Source: a virus
Direction: 5' to 3' (one strand)
Virus record (IMG/VR): IMGVR_UViG_3300012189_000005
Span: 1 to 43,572 of that record
DNA length: 43,572 nt
Below the pieces are notes generated by a model. It had not been told where the DNA came from. It made no database searches and saw only the letters and a list, made by a program, of their open reading frames with translations. Shown one piece after another: positions 1-5,586 of this stretch. The position numbers and the translations under genes were made by a program. Positions within the stretch are counted from its first letter, which is position 1. Every line of letters begins with the position of its first letter.

Positions 1-276
1 ACCAACCGCGTCACCAACCGCGCCACCAACCGCGCCATCAACCACGCCACGAACCGCGTCACTAACCGCGCCACCAACCGCGTCACGAACCGCGCCACTA
101 ACCGCGTCATCAACCGCGTCATCAACCGCGCTACAAACCGCGTTACCAACCGCGCCACGAACCGCGCCATCAACCGCGCCACCAACCGCGCCACCAACCG
201 CGCCATCAACCGCGCTACCAACCGCGCTACCAACCGCGTTACCAACCGCGCCACCAACCGCGCTACGAACCGCGCC
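1..276. repeat. 12-bp tandem repeat, 23 units (left part of array)
   Basis: Twenty-three contiguous 12-bp units of the form a[c/t]naaccgcg[t/c][t/c] run from base 1 and end where atcattta begins. The aaccgcg core is invariant except in the unit at 37 (aaccacg). The array lies inside the DUF6745 gene, and each unit is four codons. It continues in phase at 43283-43572. Confidence 0.97.
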
Positions 277-528
277 ATCATTTAATTCTCTAATTATGGC
301 ATCAGCCAGAGGTGCCGCAAATGCTCCAACTATAGGAGACTGTACGTGTACAATGATTTTAGGAACTATGAGATTACTCTTTGTATAAGCTATACTCACT
401 TGTTTTTCAAATTCTTTCCAGTTTGCTTCACCGGTTTTAAGACCGATAGCAATCCATTTGTCGCGCCACGCCGGCATAAAAGCCTTTTGTTTTTCGGTAA
501 GTTCACTAATATAGGTTTGTTTTTTCAT
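1..528 (-). CDS. DUF6745-family protein, N-terminal part (continues at 43572)
   Basis: I recognise the N-terminus (residues 1-90) from DUF6745 proteins: an ELTEKQKAFMPAWRDKWIAI stretch, then a PKIIVHVQSPIVGAFAA segment. Function of the family is unknown. The ATG at 528 follows AAAGG. From about residue 85 the reading frame enters the 12-bp tandem repeat and encodes a tetrapeptide array [D/G/N/S]-A-V-[G/R/D/S/C]. The frame is open to base 1 and 528 is exactly 176 codons. The matching C-terminal part is at 42500-43572, so the complete protein is about 528-532 residues on a circular molecule. The upstream gene (649-993) is the likely partner. The assignment rests on remembered family sequence. 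Confidence 0.8.
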   Translation of the reverse strand, partial: MKKQTYISELTEKQKAFMPAWRDKWIAIGLKTGEANWKEFEKQVSIAYTKSNLIVPKIIVHVQSPIVGAFAAPLADAIIRELNDGAVRSAVGGAVGNAVGSAVGSAVDGAVGGAVGGAVDGAVRGAVGNAVCSAVDDAVDDAVSGAVRDAVGGAVSDAVRGVVDGAVGGAVGDAVG

Positions 529-579
529 GAATACCTTTCAATAATTCCAAATATTCTTTTAAGATGATATATATAACCT

Positions 580-610
580 TTTGTCTTTTTTATTATCAAA
601 AAAAGACAAA
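580..610. terminator. AT-rich perfect inverted repeat, possible bidirectional terminator
   Basis: A perfect 12-bp inverted repeat (tttgtctttttt at 580-591 and its complement at 599-610) encloses a 7-nt loop. It sits between the stop of the 649-993 gene and the start of the DUF6745 gene. The stem has only two G-C pairs, so its terminator strength is uncertain. Confidence 0.35.
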
Positions 611-648
611 GCAATCATTAAGTAAAATACAAATACTCTGCGTATACA

Positions 649-993
649 TTAGTCAATTACTCTACGGATCATCCCATCTTGAGGTGATTCTTCAGTCTCC
701 TGGTCCATAAAATAAATTCCGGTCCCAAATTCATGAGTCATATGCTCTTCATGAGATACTTCAGCAGGTGCGCTCAAAAGGTACAACCACCGTTTTATTG
801 TTTCACCATGTTCTTTTGTCTCATATTCATATACTTCGAATTCCTTTTCAGATGTAAGCAAATGTTTGTGACCAGTTGTTTCGCCCCAAGCATCAACATG
901 TTTTTTTGTTTTTTTAACAAACCGTGCACCCTTGGGAAGCTTATCAATCTGAAACCAATCCCTATCACCATGGAAGCCAATAAATTTTTTCAT
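649..993 (-). CDS. small conserved protein, partner of the DUF6745 gene
   Basis: 114 residues, hydrophilic, no membrane segment. It has an early GDRDWFQIDKLPKGA segment, a TTGHKHLL core, a PAEVSHEEHMTHEFGTGIY block and a C-terminal RRVID. I recall this pattern (TGH.H, then P..L.HEEH...G.Y) in small proteins encoded beside DUF6745 genes in bacteria; no function is known to me. Promoter P1 (1027-1056) lies just upstream. An AAAGG precedes two possible ATGs. The one at 998 gives only ATG-GCA-TGA and its stop overlaps the ATG at 993 used here, which may couple initiation. The DUF6745 gene follows after 120 bp. Confidence 0.8.
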   Translation of the reverse strand: MKKFIGFHGDRDWFQIDKLPKGARFVKKTKKHVDAWGETTGHKHLLTSEKEFEVYEYETKEHGETIKRWLYLLSAPAEVSHEEHMTHEFGTGIYFMDQETEESPQDGMIRRVID

Positions 994-1026
994 GCCATGC
1001 CGTACCTTTCTTATATTTATGTATCC

Positions 1027-1056
1027 ATACTAACATGCACGGATACTAGTTGTCAA
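1027..1056 (-). promoter_or_regulatory. leftward promoter P1
   Basis: Read leftward: TTGACA (1056-1051), an 18-bp spacer, TAGTAT (1032-1027) with an upstream TG. It shares a spacer block, ATCCRTGCATGT, with P3 at 5868 and in part with P2 at 3311. It should start transcription near 1020 for the 649-993 gene. Confidence 0.75.
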
Positions 1057-1088
1057 TGTTAAATAGTTCATTCAAGAATCTGTCGAAC

Positions 1089-1643
1089 TCATACATGTTT
1101 CCAACTCTTGAATCGTCTAACACGTGAAATAGTTTCTTTGTTTAAATCATATAAATTTGCCAGAGCTATATTGGTTAGCTTGCTTGACCTTATATTCTTT
1201 ACGGATTCATTATTCAACTTGCTACAACCATGCCTTTCTCCTGCACAATGTCTACCTCTTCTCACGGCATCGTGTATGTTGTCGGCCTGGGTACCAGTCT
1301 CAAGATGATCAACATTAACACAAGCTCCATAATCGCATTTGTGACGAAGGACCAGTCCATTTGGAACCTTACCATTCTTTTGTTCCCAGAAATAATGACC
1401 CAAGAATATAGGTTTACCTCCTCTTTTTACCGCCGGTCTTATTCCAGCCCAAGGTTTGTGTGAGGTACAGATAATACAGCCATTAGAAAGTTTTGTTAAG
1501 ACAATAGGACGGCATTGCTTTTGGTAGATATACAGAGGGTCGCCATGTATTCTTTTCATTTCGTAATGATTTTTGCAATAACCAGACGAATGATAAGGTT
1601 TTTTACAGTCATCCACATTACAATTCTTGATAATCTTACGCAT
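1089..1643 (-). CDS. HNH homing endonuclease
   Basis: Site-specific DNA endonuclease, probably a free-standing homing enzyme. The first 40 residues hold a zinc-knuckle-like set of Cys and His (CNVDDCKKPYHSSGYCKNHY). The centre carries the HNH core LRHKCDYGACVNVDHLETG, and the C-terminus (ERHGCSKLNNESVKNIRS onward) is a helix-turn-helix of the type that gives target specificity. 184 residues from the ATG at 1643; a TTG at 1679 would extend it by 12 residues into the upstream gene. It sits between the unrelated 1660-1911 gene and promoter P1. Confidence 0.85.
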   Translation of the reverse strand: MRKIIKNCNVDDCKKPYHSSGYCKNHYEMKRIHGDPLYIYQKQCRPIVLTKLSNGCIICTSHKPWAGIRPAVKRGGKPIFLGHYFWEQKNGKVPNGLVLRHKCDYGACVNVDHLETGTQADNIHDAVRRGRHCAGERHGCSKLNNESVKNIRSSKLTNIALANLYDLNKETISRVRRFKSWKHV

Positions 1644-1659
1644 CTGATAGGTTATCTTT

Positions 1660-1911
1660 TTACCATTGTTTAAAATCAATTGAATAATTATGCAATAGAT
1701 CAGCTAAAGCTTCATCTAAAGTCTGTCCAGCTCCAGTCAATGTCCCATTAACCATTTCACCATCGTCTTCACTACTGTAGAAACAAAACCAAGAAGCACC
1801 GTTTATATTTGGAACACGGCGCATATAAAGTATAAGAGGTTCTTCATCGTTAGATGTTTCGTATATGACAACTGGTAAGGTCGTTAAAATGTTATCCAAA
1901 TTTTTAGTCAT
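1660..1911 (-). CDS. hypothetical protein (83 aa)
   Basis: The ATG at 1911 has a clear GAGGA seven bases upstream. A soluble protein of 83 residues with alternating strands (VVIYET, LILYMRRV, SWFCFYSSED) and a C-terminal GAGQTLDEALADLLHNY helix. That helix resembles the end of HicB-like domains, but no HicA partner is present, so I do not name it. Confidence 0.6.
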   Translation of the reverse strand: MTKNLDNILTTLPVVIYETSNDEEPLILYMRRVPNINGASWFCFYSSEDDGEMVNGTLTGAGQTLDEALADLLHNYSIDFKQW

Positions 1912-1931
1912 CGCATTTCCTCACTTATCTA

Positions 1932-2027
1932 TCAGTCTTTACTATTGTATTTGGTGACTATTGGGATTATATATTGCATTGTTTTCAGCACTATGTCAGT
2001 TTTTTGATTGTCGGTTAGGTCGGTCAT
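1932..2027 (-). CDS. micro-gene (31 aa)
   Basis: Begins MTDLTDNQKTD. Its ATG overlaps the TGA of the upstream micro-gene (ATGA), which is the main reason to call it. It belongs to a chain of six end-to-end small frames from 2490 down to 1932. Function unknown. Confidence 0.4.
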   Translation of the reverse strand: MTDLTDNQKTDIVLKTMQYIIPIVTKYNSKD

Positions 2028-2101
2028 ACCCTCGTCTCTCTTAACAACCTTTCCAGCTCATCAATCGCTGGCTTAATCACTTTGTTGAAATATCCCATCA
2101 T
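2024..2101 (-). CDS. micro-gene (25 aa)
   Basis: Begins MMGYFNKVIKPAIDELERLL, a predicted amphipathic helix. Its start overlaps the stop of the upstream frame, and its stop overlaps the start of the next (both ATGA). No strong Shine-Dalgarno, so translation is probably coupled. Confidence 0.45.
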   Translation of the reverse strand: MMGYFNKVIKPAIDELERLLRETRV

Positions 2102-2253
2102 AGCCGTATCTCCACTTGCTTAGCACAGAAACTGCATTTGTACAGCCGGTAGTAAGGTGTAATGCGTAACATGAAGTTCACGACATTGCCTTGGTGGAGA
2201 TGCTTGTGTCGCCACAGCTTAATAGCTGTCTTCAAATTAGTTATTAGCTTCAT
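2098..2253 (-). CDS. small cysteine-containing protein (51 aa)
   Basis: Starts at the ATG at 2253 (MKLITNLKTAIKLWRHKHLH); a TTG at 2304 is an alternative. The C-terminus RLYKCSFCAKQVEIRL contains a CxxC pair typical of a small zinc site, with His residues at 15-17 as possible further ligands. The stop overlaps the next start. Function unknown. Confidence 0.5.
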   Translation of the reverse strand: MKLITNLKTAIKLWRHKHLHQGNVVNFMLRITPYYRLYKCSFCAKQVEIRL

Positions 2254-2329
2254 GTAATTTCTTACAATGCAATAAATATCCTTTATGTTCCAGGCAATAG
2301 ACAAGCCCTATGACTGCGGAAGCCGCCAT
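2237..2329 (-). CDS. micro-gene (30 aa)
   Basis: Begins MAASAVIGLVYCLEHKG and ends LHEANN. It overlaps the start of the next gene by 17 bases and lies directly after the stop of the 2331-2426 frame. Only context supports it. Confidence 0.35.
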   Translation of the reverse strand: MAASAVIGLVYCLEHKGYLLHCKKLHEANN

Positions 2330-2330
2330 G

Positions 2331-2426
2331 TTACTTAACTCCCGCTTGCTTTGCCGGCGCTCGTTCTTTGGCGTCTTCTCTCCGCCCTTGATCGTACATA
2401 CTTAGCACGCGTCCAGTGAATTTCAT
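2331..2426 (-). CDS. micro-gene (31 aa, basic)
   Basis: Begins MKFTGRVLSMYDQGRRED and ends with a Lys/Ala-rich tail. AAGGA lies ten bases before the ATG at 2426. Likely expressed in the leftward chain; function unknown. Confidence 0.4.
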   Translation of the reverse strand: MKFTGRVLSMYDQGRREDAKERAPAKQAGVK

Positions 2427-2427
2427 A

Positions 2428-2490
2428 TCAATTACCAATCCTTACTCTTTTACCTTCGTTCATTAGTTGGATAAGCATAGATGGTTTCAT
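2428..2490 (-). CDS. micro-gene (20 aa)
   Basis: MKPSMLIQLMNEGKRVRIGN with AGGA six bases upstream of its ATG, immediately after the stop of the 2499-2732 gene. The ribosome site is good; the peptide is too short to classify. Confidence 0.4.
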   Translation of the reverse strand: MKPSMLIQLMNEGKRVRIGN

Positions 2491-2498
2491 AATGATTC

Positions 2499-2732
2499 CT
2501 AAAAACTTAGCATTACAATTAGAAGCGCAGCAAACAATGGAAGCATAATAAGCGCGTCTAACAGCATTTCTTTACTTGGAAGTAGTCTTTGTAGGCTTTT
2601 GATCGTCGGAACGATTATAGGGGCCTTCTCGTAGCTCACAGCTAAAGCAAGACCCGAAGGGTTGCCTGCGGCTAGATCTCCGATCCTAGACGGTTCTATG
2701 TGCCACGCTGAGTTGTAGATTTGCTTTGACAT
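2499..2732 (-). CDS. small membrane protein (77 aa)
   Basis: AAAGGA lies seven bases before the ATG. Residues 1-55 are soluble and the last 22 residues (LLDALIMLPLFAALLIVMLS) are one hydrophobic segment, so it is probably a tail-anchored membrane protein. One copy of the dispersed GATC palindrome lies within its 5' part (2671-2689). Function unknown. Confidence 0.6.
   Translation of the reverse strand: MSKQIYNSAWHIEPSRIGDLAAGNPSGLALAVSYEKAPIIVPTIKSLQRLLPSKEMLLDALIMLPLFAALLIVMLSF
2671..2689. repeat. dispersed GATC palindrome, copy 1
   Basis: GCTAGATCTCCGATCCTAG; its complement matches the 19-bp motif YTARGATCGNAGATCTWGY also found at 4999, 9701 and 21302. This copy is inside a coding sequence. 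Confidence 0.6.
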
Positions 2733-2823
2733 TACATTTCCTTTCTTGTTAGTTTTGATTAACTCATAGCTCAGCCCGAGGGTGGGGATTCAGACTGAGC
2801 GAGGAGCTAACCAGGTTAGTCTC

Positions 2824-3009
2824 CTAAACGAACAGTCGCACAACTTTATCGTACGCAATGTACGCAGCCATGAACACGGTTGAGGCCATTAGCAGACCTA
2901 CACGGTGCCGGTACGTTACGTAGGATAGGATTTTTACGGTACTCATCTCGCTGATTATGCGGATGCCTTCTTTTGTTGGGTTTTTAATTTGGGTTTCTAT
3001 GTACTTCAC
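2824..3009 (-). CDS. small membrane protein (61 aa)
   Basis: I choose the GTG at 3009 because AGGA lies six bases upstream. An in-frame TTG at 3069 would add 20 residues but has no ribosome site, and the extra segment is encoded by a hairpin repeat (3027-3047). The C-terminal 25 residues (VGLLMASTVFMAAYIAYDKV) form one membrane segment. It is the first gene after promoter P2 and its structured leader. Function unknown. Confidence 0.55.
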   Translation of the reverse strand: MKYIETQIKNPTKEGIRIISEMSTVKILSYVTYRHRVGLLMASTVFMAAYIAYDKVVRLFV

Positions 3010-3026
3010 GGTGATCCTTTCTTTTT

Positions 3027-3047
3027 GATCCGAAGGATCGCCTTCGG
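3027..3047. repeat. GATC/CCGAAGG hairpin repeat
   Basis: CCGAAGG and CCTTCGG form a 7-bp stem with a 4-nt loop just upstream of the ribosome site of the 2824 gene. A nearly identical segment, AGCCGAAGGCGAT..TTCGGATCAA, lies in a coding sequence at about 14689-14712, so this is a dispersed repeat. Confidence 0.55.
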
Positions 3048-3065
3048 CTATTGTTTTTGTTTGTT

Positions 3066-3161
3066 CCAAGAGACATATAAGCTGTCAGAGGCTAGCTGTT
3101 GATCTACGTGTTTGTTTTGCAGTGTCAAAATATTACGCGTAACAGCTCGTATGTCTCTTGG
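3066..3161 (-). ncRNA. long hairpin in the P2 leader (structured RNA candidate)
   Basis: A perfect 12-bp inverted repeat (ccaagagacata at 3066-3077, complement at 3150-3161) is continued by an inner 5-bp pair (agctg 3080-3084, cagct 3143-3147) and encloses a 58-nt loop. It lies in the roughly 295-nt untranslated leader between P2 and the GTG at 3009. I see no riboswitch family I know. It could be a regulatory leader or the ends of a tiny mobile element. Confidence 0.45.
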
Positions 3162-3273
3162 ATTTTGTTCTCCTTGGGGGAGCCTATCAGTCACTGGTCA
3201 GATCATTGTAAGTCCCGTAGGTCTGTACATGTCTCGTGTGCTGATTGGTTCCGTTTGAGGGAGTGAATGTGCG

Positions 3274-3303
3274 GTTAAGCATTTGTGTGTACTTATGCTT
3301 AAC
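3274..3303 (-). promoter_or_regulatory. 5'-end stem-loop of the P2 transcript
   Basis: gttaagcat (3274-3282) pairs perfectly with atgcttaac (3295-3303). The predicted start of the P2 transcript is at about 3303, so the RNA would begin with this 9-bp hairpin, which may protect the 5' end. Confidence 0.45.
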
Positions 3304-3310
3304 TGTTACC

Positions 3311-3340
3311 ATACTAACACGCATGGGGGGATTGTGTCAA
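3311..3340 (-). promoter_or_regulatory. leftward promoter P2
   Basis: Read leftward: TTGACA (3340-3335), 18-bp spacer, TAGTAT (3316-3311) preceded by TG. The -35 box overlaps the stop codon of the HNH frame upstream. The spacer ends CATGCGTGT, close to P1 and P3. Confidence 0.75.
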
Positions 3341-3706
3341 GCATGGATTTGTTTTTTTAACCATGGATGAAAGTATGCATGACATCTTTCACAAAGAGTA
3401 ACTATATTTATTCTTCTGTTAGAACCCCATTTACTTAACGCTATTATGTGATGACGAACATAAAAACTGTTCACCTCGTTAGTAGTTTTATCTTTGTTAC
3501 ATAAAAAAACATTTATCAGCCATTCTATGTTTCTTACGTACAACATGATCTGTAATAAATTCATTACGCACTAGTTTAAGTGTAGTTCGTGGCATAGGTT
3601 CGTTGCGCCCTCGACTAGAATTTGCATATTTAAGCAATGCGTACTTATCGTCTGGATTCTCACGTACCAACCTCCACCACCACACCAGCCATTCAGTCTG
3701 TGTCAT
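3337..3706 (-). pseudogene. HNH endonuclease interrupted by a frameshift at a 7-A run
   Basis: The frame from the ATG at 3706 (AAGGA upstream, MTQTEWLVWWWRLV) runs to DKCFFM and stops. A second frame carries the rest of an HNH domain: VRHHIIALSKWGSNRRINIV, then TLCERCHAYFH. The two join at a homopolymer (A7 at 3503-3509; U7 in the mRNA). Removing one base gives KCFLCNKDK, which supplies the missing CxxC and makes one complete HNH protein of about 122 residues. It is either a broken gene, an assembly indel or a slippage-expressed gene. Confidence 0.75.
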
Positions 3707-3748
3707 TATTTTCCTTAGCTATTCCCTTTAGTCATAACGTGGTCCATA

Positions 3749-3860
3749 CCCCCCCGCTCCAGTGTGGTGACTGGGGTCCCTGTGATCTAGCTTTAGCTAA
3801 GTAACAGGCTGGAGCCGGACGCGGGGGGTAAACGCTACCCGGATTTGTGCCTGTTACTTA
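3749..3860. ncRNA. intergenic structured element with 12-bp inverted repeat
   Basis: The 256-bp gap 3707-3962 has no convincing gene. TAAGTAACAGGC at 3798-3809 pairs perfectly with 3849-3860, and an inner GGGTA/TACCC hairpin lies in the loop. A C-run plus GCTCCAG at 3749-3762 could instead pair with CTGGAGC and the G-run at 3809-3827, so two alternative folds exist. The strand that is transcribed is probably leftward. It is not a tRNA I can recognise. Confidence 0.4.
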
Positions 3861-3962
3861 ATACGTCTTAGTTTAACGCCGAACTATTATGTACGGTTCG
3901 ACAGGTGATCATACAACACCAGCTAGATGTTTTTAATAACCAAAAAAGCCGCAAGATTACTC

Positions 3963-4151
3963 TTACGACTCGTTTGGACGATTTAACAAAAGATAAGTGT
4001 TCTGTGGTGCGGATGCACCCAGGCTTATCAGTATGCTTAGTATAGCATTTTTTGTTACCATCGTGTTTTTAGAATACAACTTCACCCGTTTTCTTTGCAA
4101 GTTTTTCGTACAGTGCCCGTATAGAATCTTTATCTCCAGGGAATATTCCAC
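3963..4151 (-). CDS. doubtful small basic protein
   Basis: The frame opens at a GTG (4151) inside the end of the upstream gene with no ribosome site; another GTG at about 4075, after AAAGA, would give a 40-residue product. It contains SKNTMVTKNAILSILISLGA, which could be a weak membrane segment. Start and reality are both uncertain. Confidence 0.3.
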   Translation of the reverse strand: MEYSLEIKILYGHCTKNLQRKRVKLYSKNTMVTKNAILSILISLGASAPQNTYLLLNRPNES

Positions 4152-4447
4152 TTTTTTACGAAGTTCCAGGTAACCTTATCGTGATATTCAGGTTTAGTGG
4201 GGTTCCCGTTTCTGTCTACCATAAAATAACTGATGCAAATTTTTTCTATGATACTAAGATGTTTCCGAATGTAATCATCCGGAGTAGATTCGTTCCGCCA
4301 GTTAAGATACACATGTTTTATGTTAGTACAGAGCATCTCTTGCTTCTCAGTAGGCTCCTGTTGATTATTCAGGATGCGCCAGATAGCCTCACCCTCTTCC
4401 GCAGGTACAGTCTTCGATCCCCCGTCGATTAAGGTCAGGTAGGCCAT
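4130..4447 (-). CDS. hypothetical protein (105 aa)
   Basis: Starts at the ATG at 4447, overlapping the upstream stop by one base (TGATG), so translation is coupled. Soluble and mixed charged, with a C-terminal KPEYHDKVTWNFVKKWNIPW. Always read with the 4447-4917 gene. I do not recognise a family. Confidence 0.65.
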   Translation of the reverse strand: MAYLTLIDGGSKTVPAEEGEAIWRILNNQQEPTEKQEMLCTNIKHVYLNWRNESTPDDYIRKHLSIIEKICISYFMVDRNGNPTKPEYHDKVTWNFVKKWNIPWR

Positions 4448-4917
4448 CAGGTACCGAGTTCTTTCTTGATGAGGGTAGTAAATAGTGCGGAAGGGTTTCG
4501 TCCACGCTCAAGCGCATACTCTAGATGGCGAGTCAGCACCGGCTCAGGCAGCCGCCACGCGGCGTAGCAATACCATTTAAGAGCTACGGGGTTGTTTAGT
4601 TTGGTAACGAGGTAGTGCGCGACCCTATCCACTTCGTCTGCGCTGACGTTCAAAAGTGGCGTAGTCATACAGTATTCATTGTTCATTGTTTCATTGGAAG
4701 CTAAAGCTTTGCTCTTCATTGTCCATTGTTCATTGTCCATTGAAGCTCTAGACCGGTAGTTTGGAAAATCCACTTGACTTATCCGTTCTACCCAAGGTAC
4801 AATGGGTATGTTGTAGACATCCCCGAGGTAACACTTGGGGTTTTTCTTATATGCTAAAAGTTCGACTGACGATTTGGCCGTGTACTTTGGTTTTATCGTG
4901 GGCATTGTTGTAGACAA
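4447..4917 (-). CDS. hypothetical protein (156 aa) with in-frame CAATG repeats
   Basis: Residues 1-50 include PKCYLGDVYNIPIVPWVERI. Residues 58-80 (SMDNEQWTMKSKALASNETM) are encoded by short direct repeats of CATTGT[C/T]. The C-terminal half is helical (SADEVDRVAHYLVTKLNN, then LEYALERGRNPSALFTTLIK) and resembles the end of replication-accessory proteins, but I cannot name it. The start used is a TTG at 4917 after AAGAG; an ATG at 4905 is possible. It follows the terminator at 4958-4987. Confidence 0.6.
   Translation of the reverse strand: MSTTMPTIKPKYTAKSSVELLAYKKNPKCYLGDVYNIPIVPWVERISQVDFPNYRSRASMDNEQWTMKSKALASNETMNNEYCMTTPLLNVSADEVDRVAHYLVTKLNNPVALKWYCYAAWRLPEPVLTRHLEYALERGRNPSALFTTLIKKELGT
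4674..4745. repeat. short CATTGT[C/T] direct repeats
   Basis: Two clusters of CATTGT or CATTGTC units (4674-4696 and 4714-4745) flank a GGAAGCTAAAGC segment. They lie in frame inside the 4447-4917 gene and look like an inserted low-complexity stretch. Confidence 0.7.
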
Positions 4918-4957
4918 TACTTACTCTTAACATACCGCAAACTACTATCATTTTGCA

Positions 4958-4987
4958 AGAAAAAAGTCCGGATATTGGTATCACGGG
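4958..4987 (-). terminator. leftward rho-independent terminator
   Basis: Read leftward: CCG-T-GATA CCAA TATCCGG, a stem with one bulge and a 4-nt loop, followed by ACTTTTTTC. It lies after the 5028-5099 gene and should end transcripts coming from P3. Confidence 0.55.
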
Positions 4988-4998
4988 CTTAAGCTAAA

Positions 4999-5017
4999 GC
5001 AAGATCTTCGATCTTAG
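4999..5017. repeat. dispersed GATC palindrome, copy 2
   Basis: GCAAGATCTTCGATCTTAG in the gap downstream of the 5028-5099 gene. Its complement matches the motif seen at 2671, 9701 and 21302. It is preceded by AGCTAAAGC, also present at about 2640 and 4698. Confidence 0.6.
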
Positions 5018-5027
5018 TGAGCATGGA

Positions 5028-5099
5028 TTACAGCTCCTTATACACCTCTTCCCATTCTTCTTTGGTGAGGTCGAGGGGTTGCGCTGTTTCTCTCATCAT
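5028..5099 (-). CDS. micro-gene (23 aa, acidic)
   Basis: MMRETAQPLDLTKEEWEEVY and three more residues. The ATG overlaps the upstream stop (ATGA) and GGAG lies nearby. A short acidic helix; function unknown. Confidence 0.5.
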   Translation of the reverse strand: MMRETAQPLDLTKEEWEEVYKEL

Positions 5100-5365
5100 C
5101 TTTTCTCCACCCAACAATGCGTAGCAGGATTAGTATTATTAGTCTCACATAGAAATTCGTAATGTAGGGCGTCCTGAAGCTCACCACAGCCTTTCTCGTC
5201 GATTGTAGAGCTGATTCTGGACTCATTACAGACTTTGTAGACTGCGCGGCTCTCAGCCTCGCTACGTGCGTTGTTTATTACTAGCCCGATGCTAGTACCA
5301 AGGAGTGTTCCGGCAATGATTGCAATGGCTGATAGTTTAATGAGGTGTAAAGTGTGAGTTTTCAT
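5096..5365 (-). CDS. small exported or membrane-anchored protein (89 aa)
   Basis: AAAGGA precedes the ATG. Residues 9-30 (IKLSAIAIIAGTLLGTSIGL) form a signal peptide or anchor with a KTHTLHLIK basic start. The rest is outside the membrane by prediction and contains four Cys (near 46, 60, 73 and 84), suggesting two disulphides. Possible roles include superinfection exclusion, but nothing identifies it. Confidence 0.6.
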   Translation of the reverse strand: MKTHTLHLIKLSAIAIIAGTLLGTSIGLVINNARSEAESRAVYKVCNESRISSTIDEKGCGELQDALHYEFLCETNNTNPATHCWVEKR

Positions 5366-5373
5366 AGGTTCCT

Positions 5374-5499
5374 TTACAGAAAGTACGCTACCAACAGGAT
5401 TGCTATGAATGCACCTGTACAGATTTCAAGTAATGGTTGTTCATAGCGGTTGTACAGTTGTTTGATGATTGCGGTTGTGGGTGCGGGTTCGTAGCTCAT
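5374..5499 (-). CDS. small membrane protein (41 aa)
   Basis: MSYEPAPTTAIIKQLYNRYE followed by a single membrane segment (LEICTGAFIAILLVAYFL). AAGGA lies five to six bases before the ATG. It ends eight bases before the next gene. Function unknown. Confidence 0.6.
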   Translation of the reverse strand: MSYEPAPTTAIIKQLYNRYEQPLLEICTGAFIAILLVAYFL

Positions 5500-5507
5500 G
5501 GGATTCC

Positions 5508-5573
5508 TTATTTAGGCTTGTTGGCCGTTGGCTTTGATGGACGAGGGCGGTCTAAGGCTTCACGGCTAGCCAC
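5508..5573 (-). CDS. doubtful micro-gene (21 aa)
   Basis: GTG-started frame ASREALDRPRPSKPTANKPK, Pro/Lys-rich. No ribosome site; its stop overlaps the AAGGA of the next gene. Kept only because of the packing of neighbours. Confidence 0.25.
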   Translation of the reverse strand: MASREALDRPRPSKPTANKPK

Positions 5574-5586
5574 ACCAACAAATTAG

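Noticed and set aside
1-276. CRISPR array
   Set aside because: The unit is 12 bp with no spacers, and it is in frame within a gene.
620-656. Leftward promoter for the DUF6745 gene (TTGACT-N17-TTTGTA)
   Set aside because: The -10 box is too far from consensus; left as an open possibility.
3870-3910. tRNA suggested by GGTTCGA at about 3894
   Set aside because: The flanking bases do not form a T-arm or acceptor stem of a tRNA.
5038-5226. Leftward frame of 62 codons overlapping two small genes
   Set aside because: No ribosome site, and it conflicts with the better-supported 5028-5099 and 5096-5365 genes.
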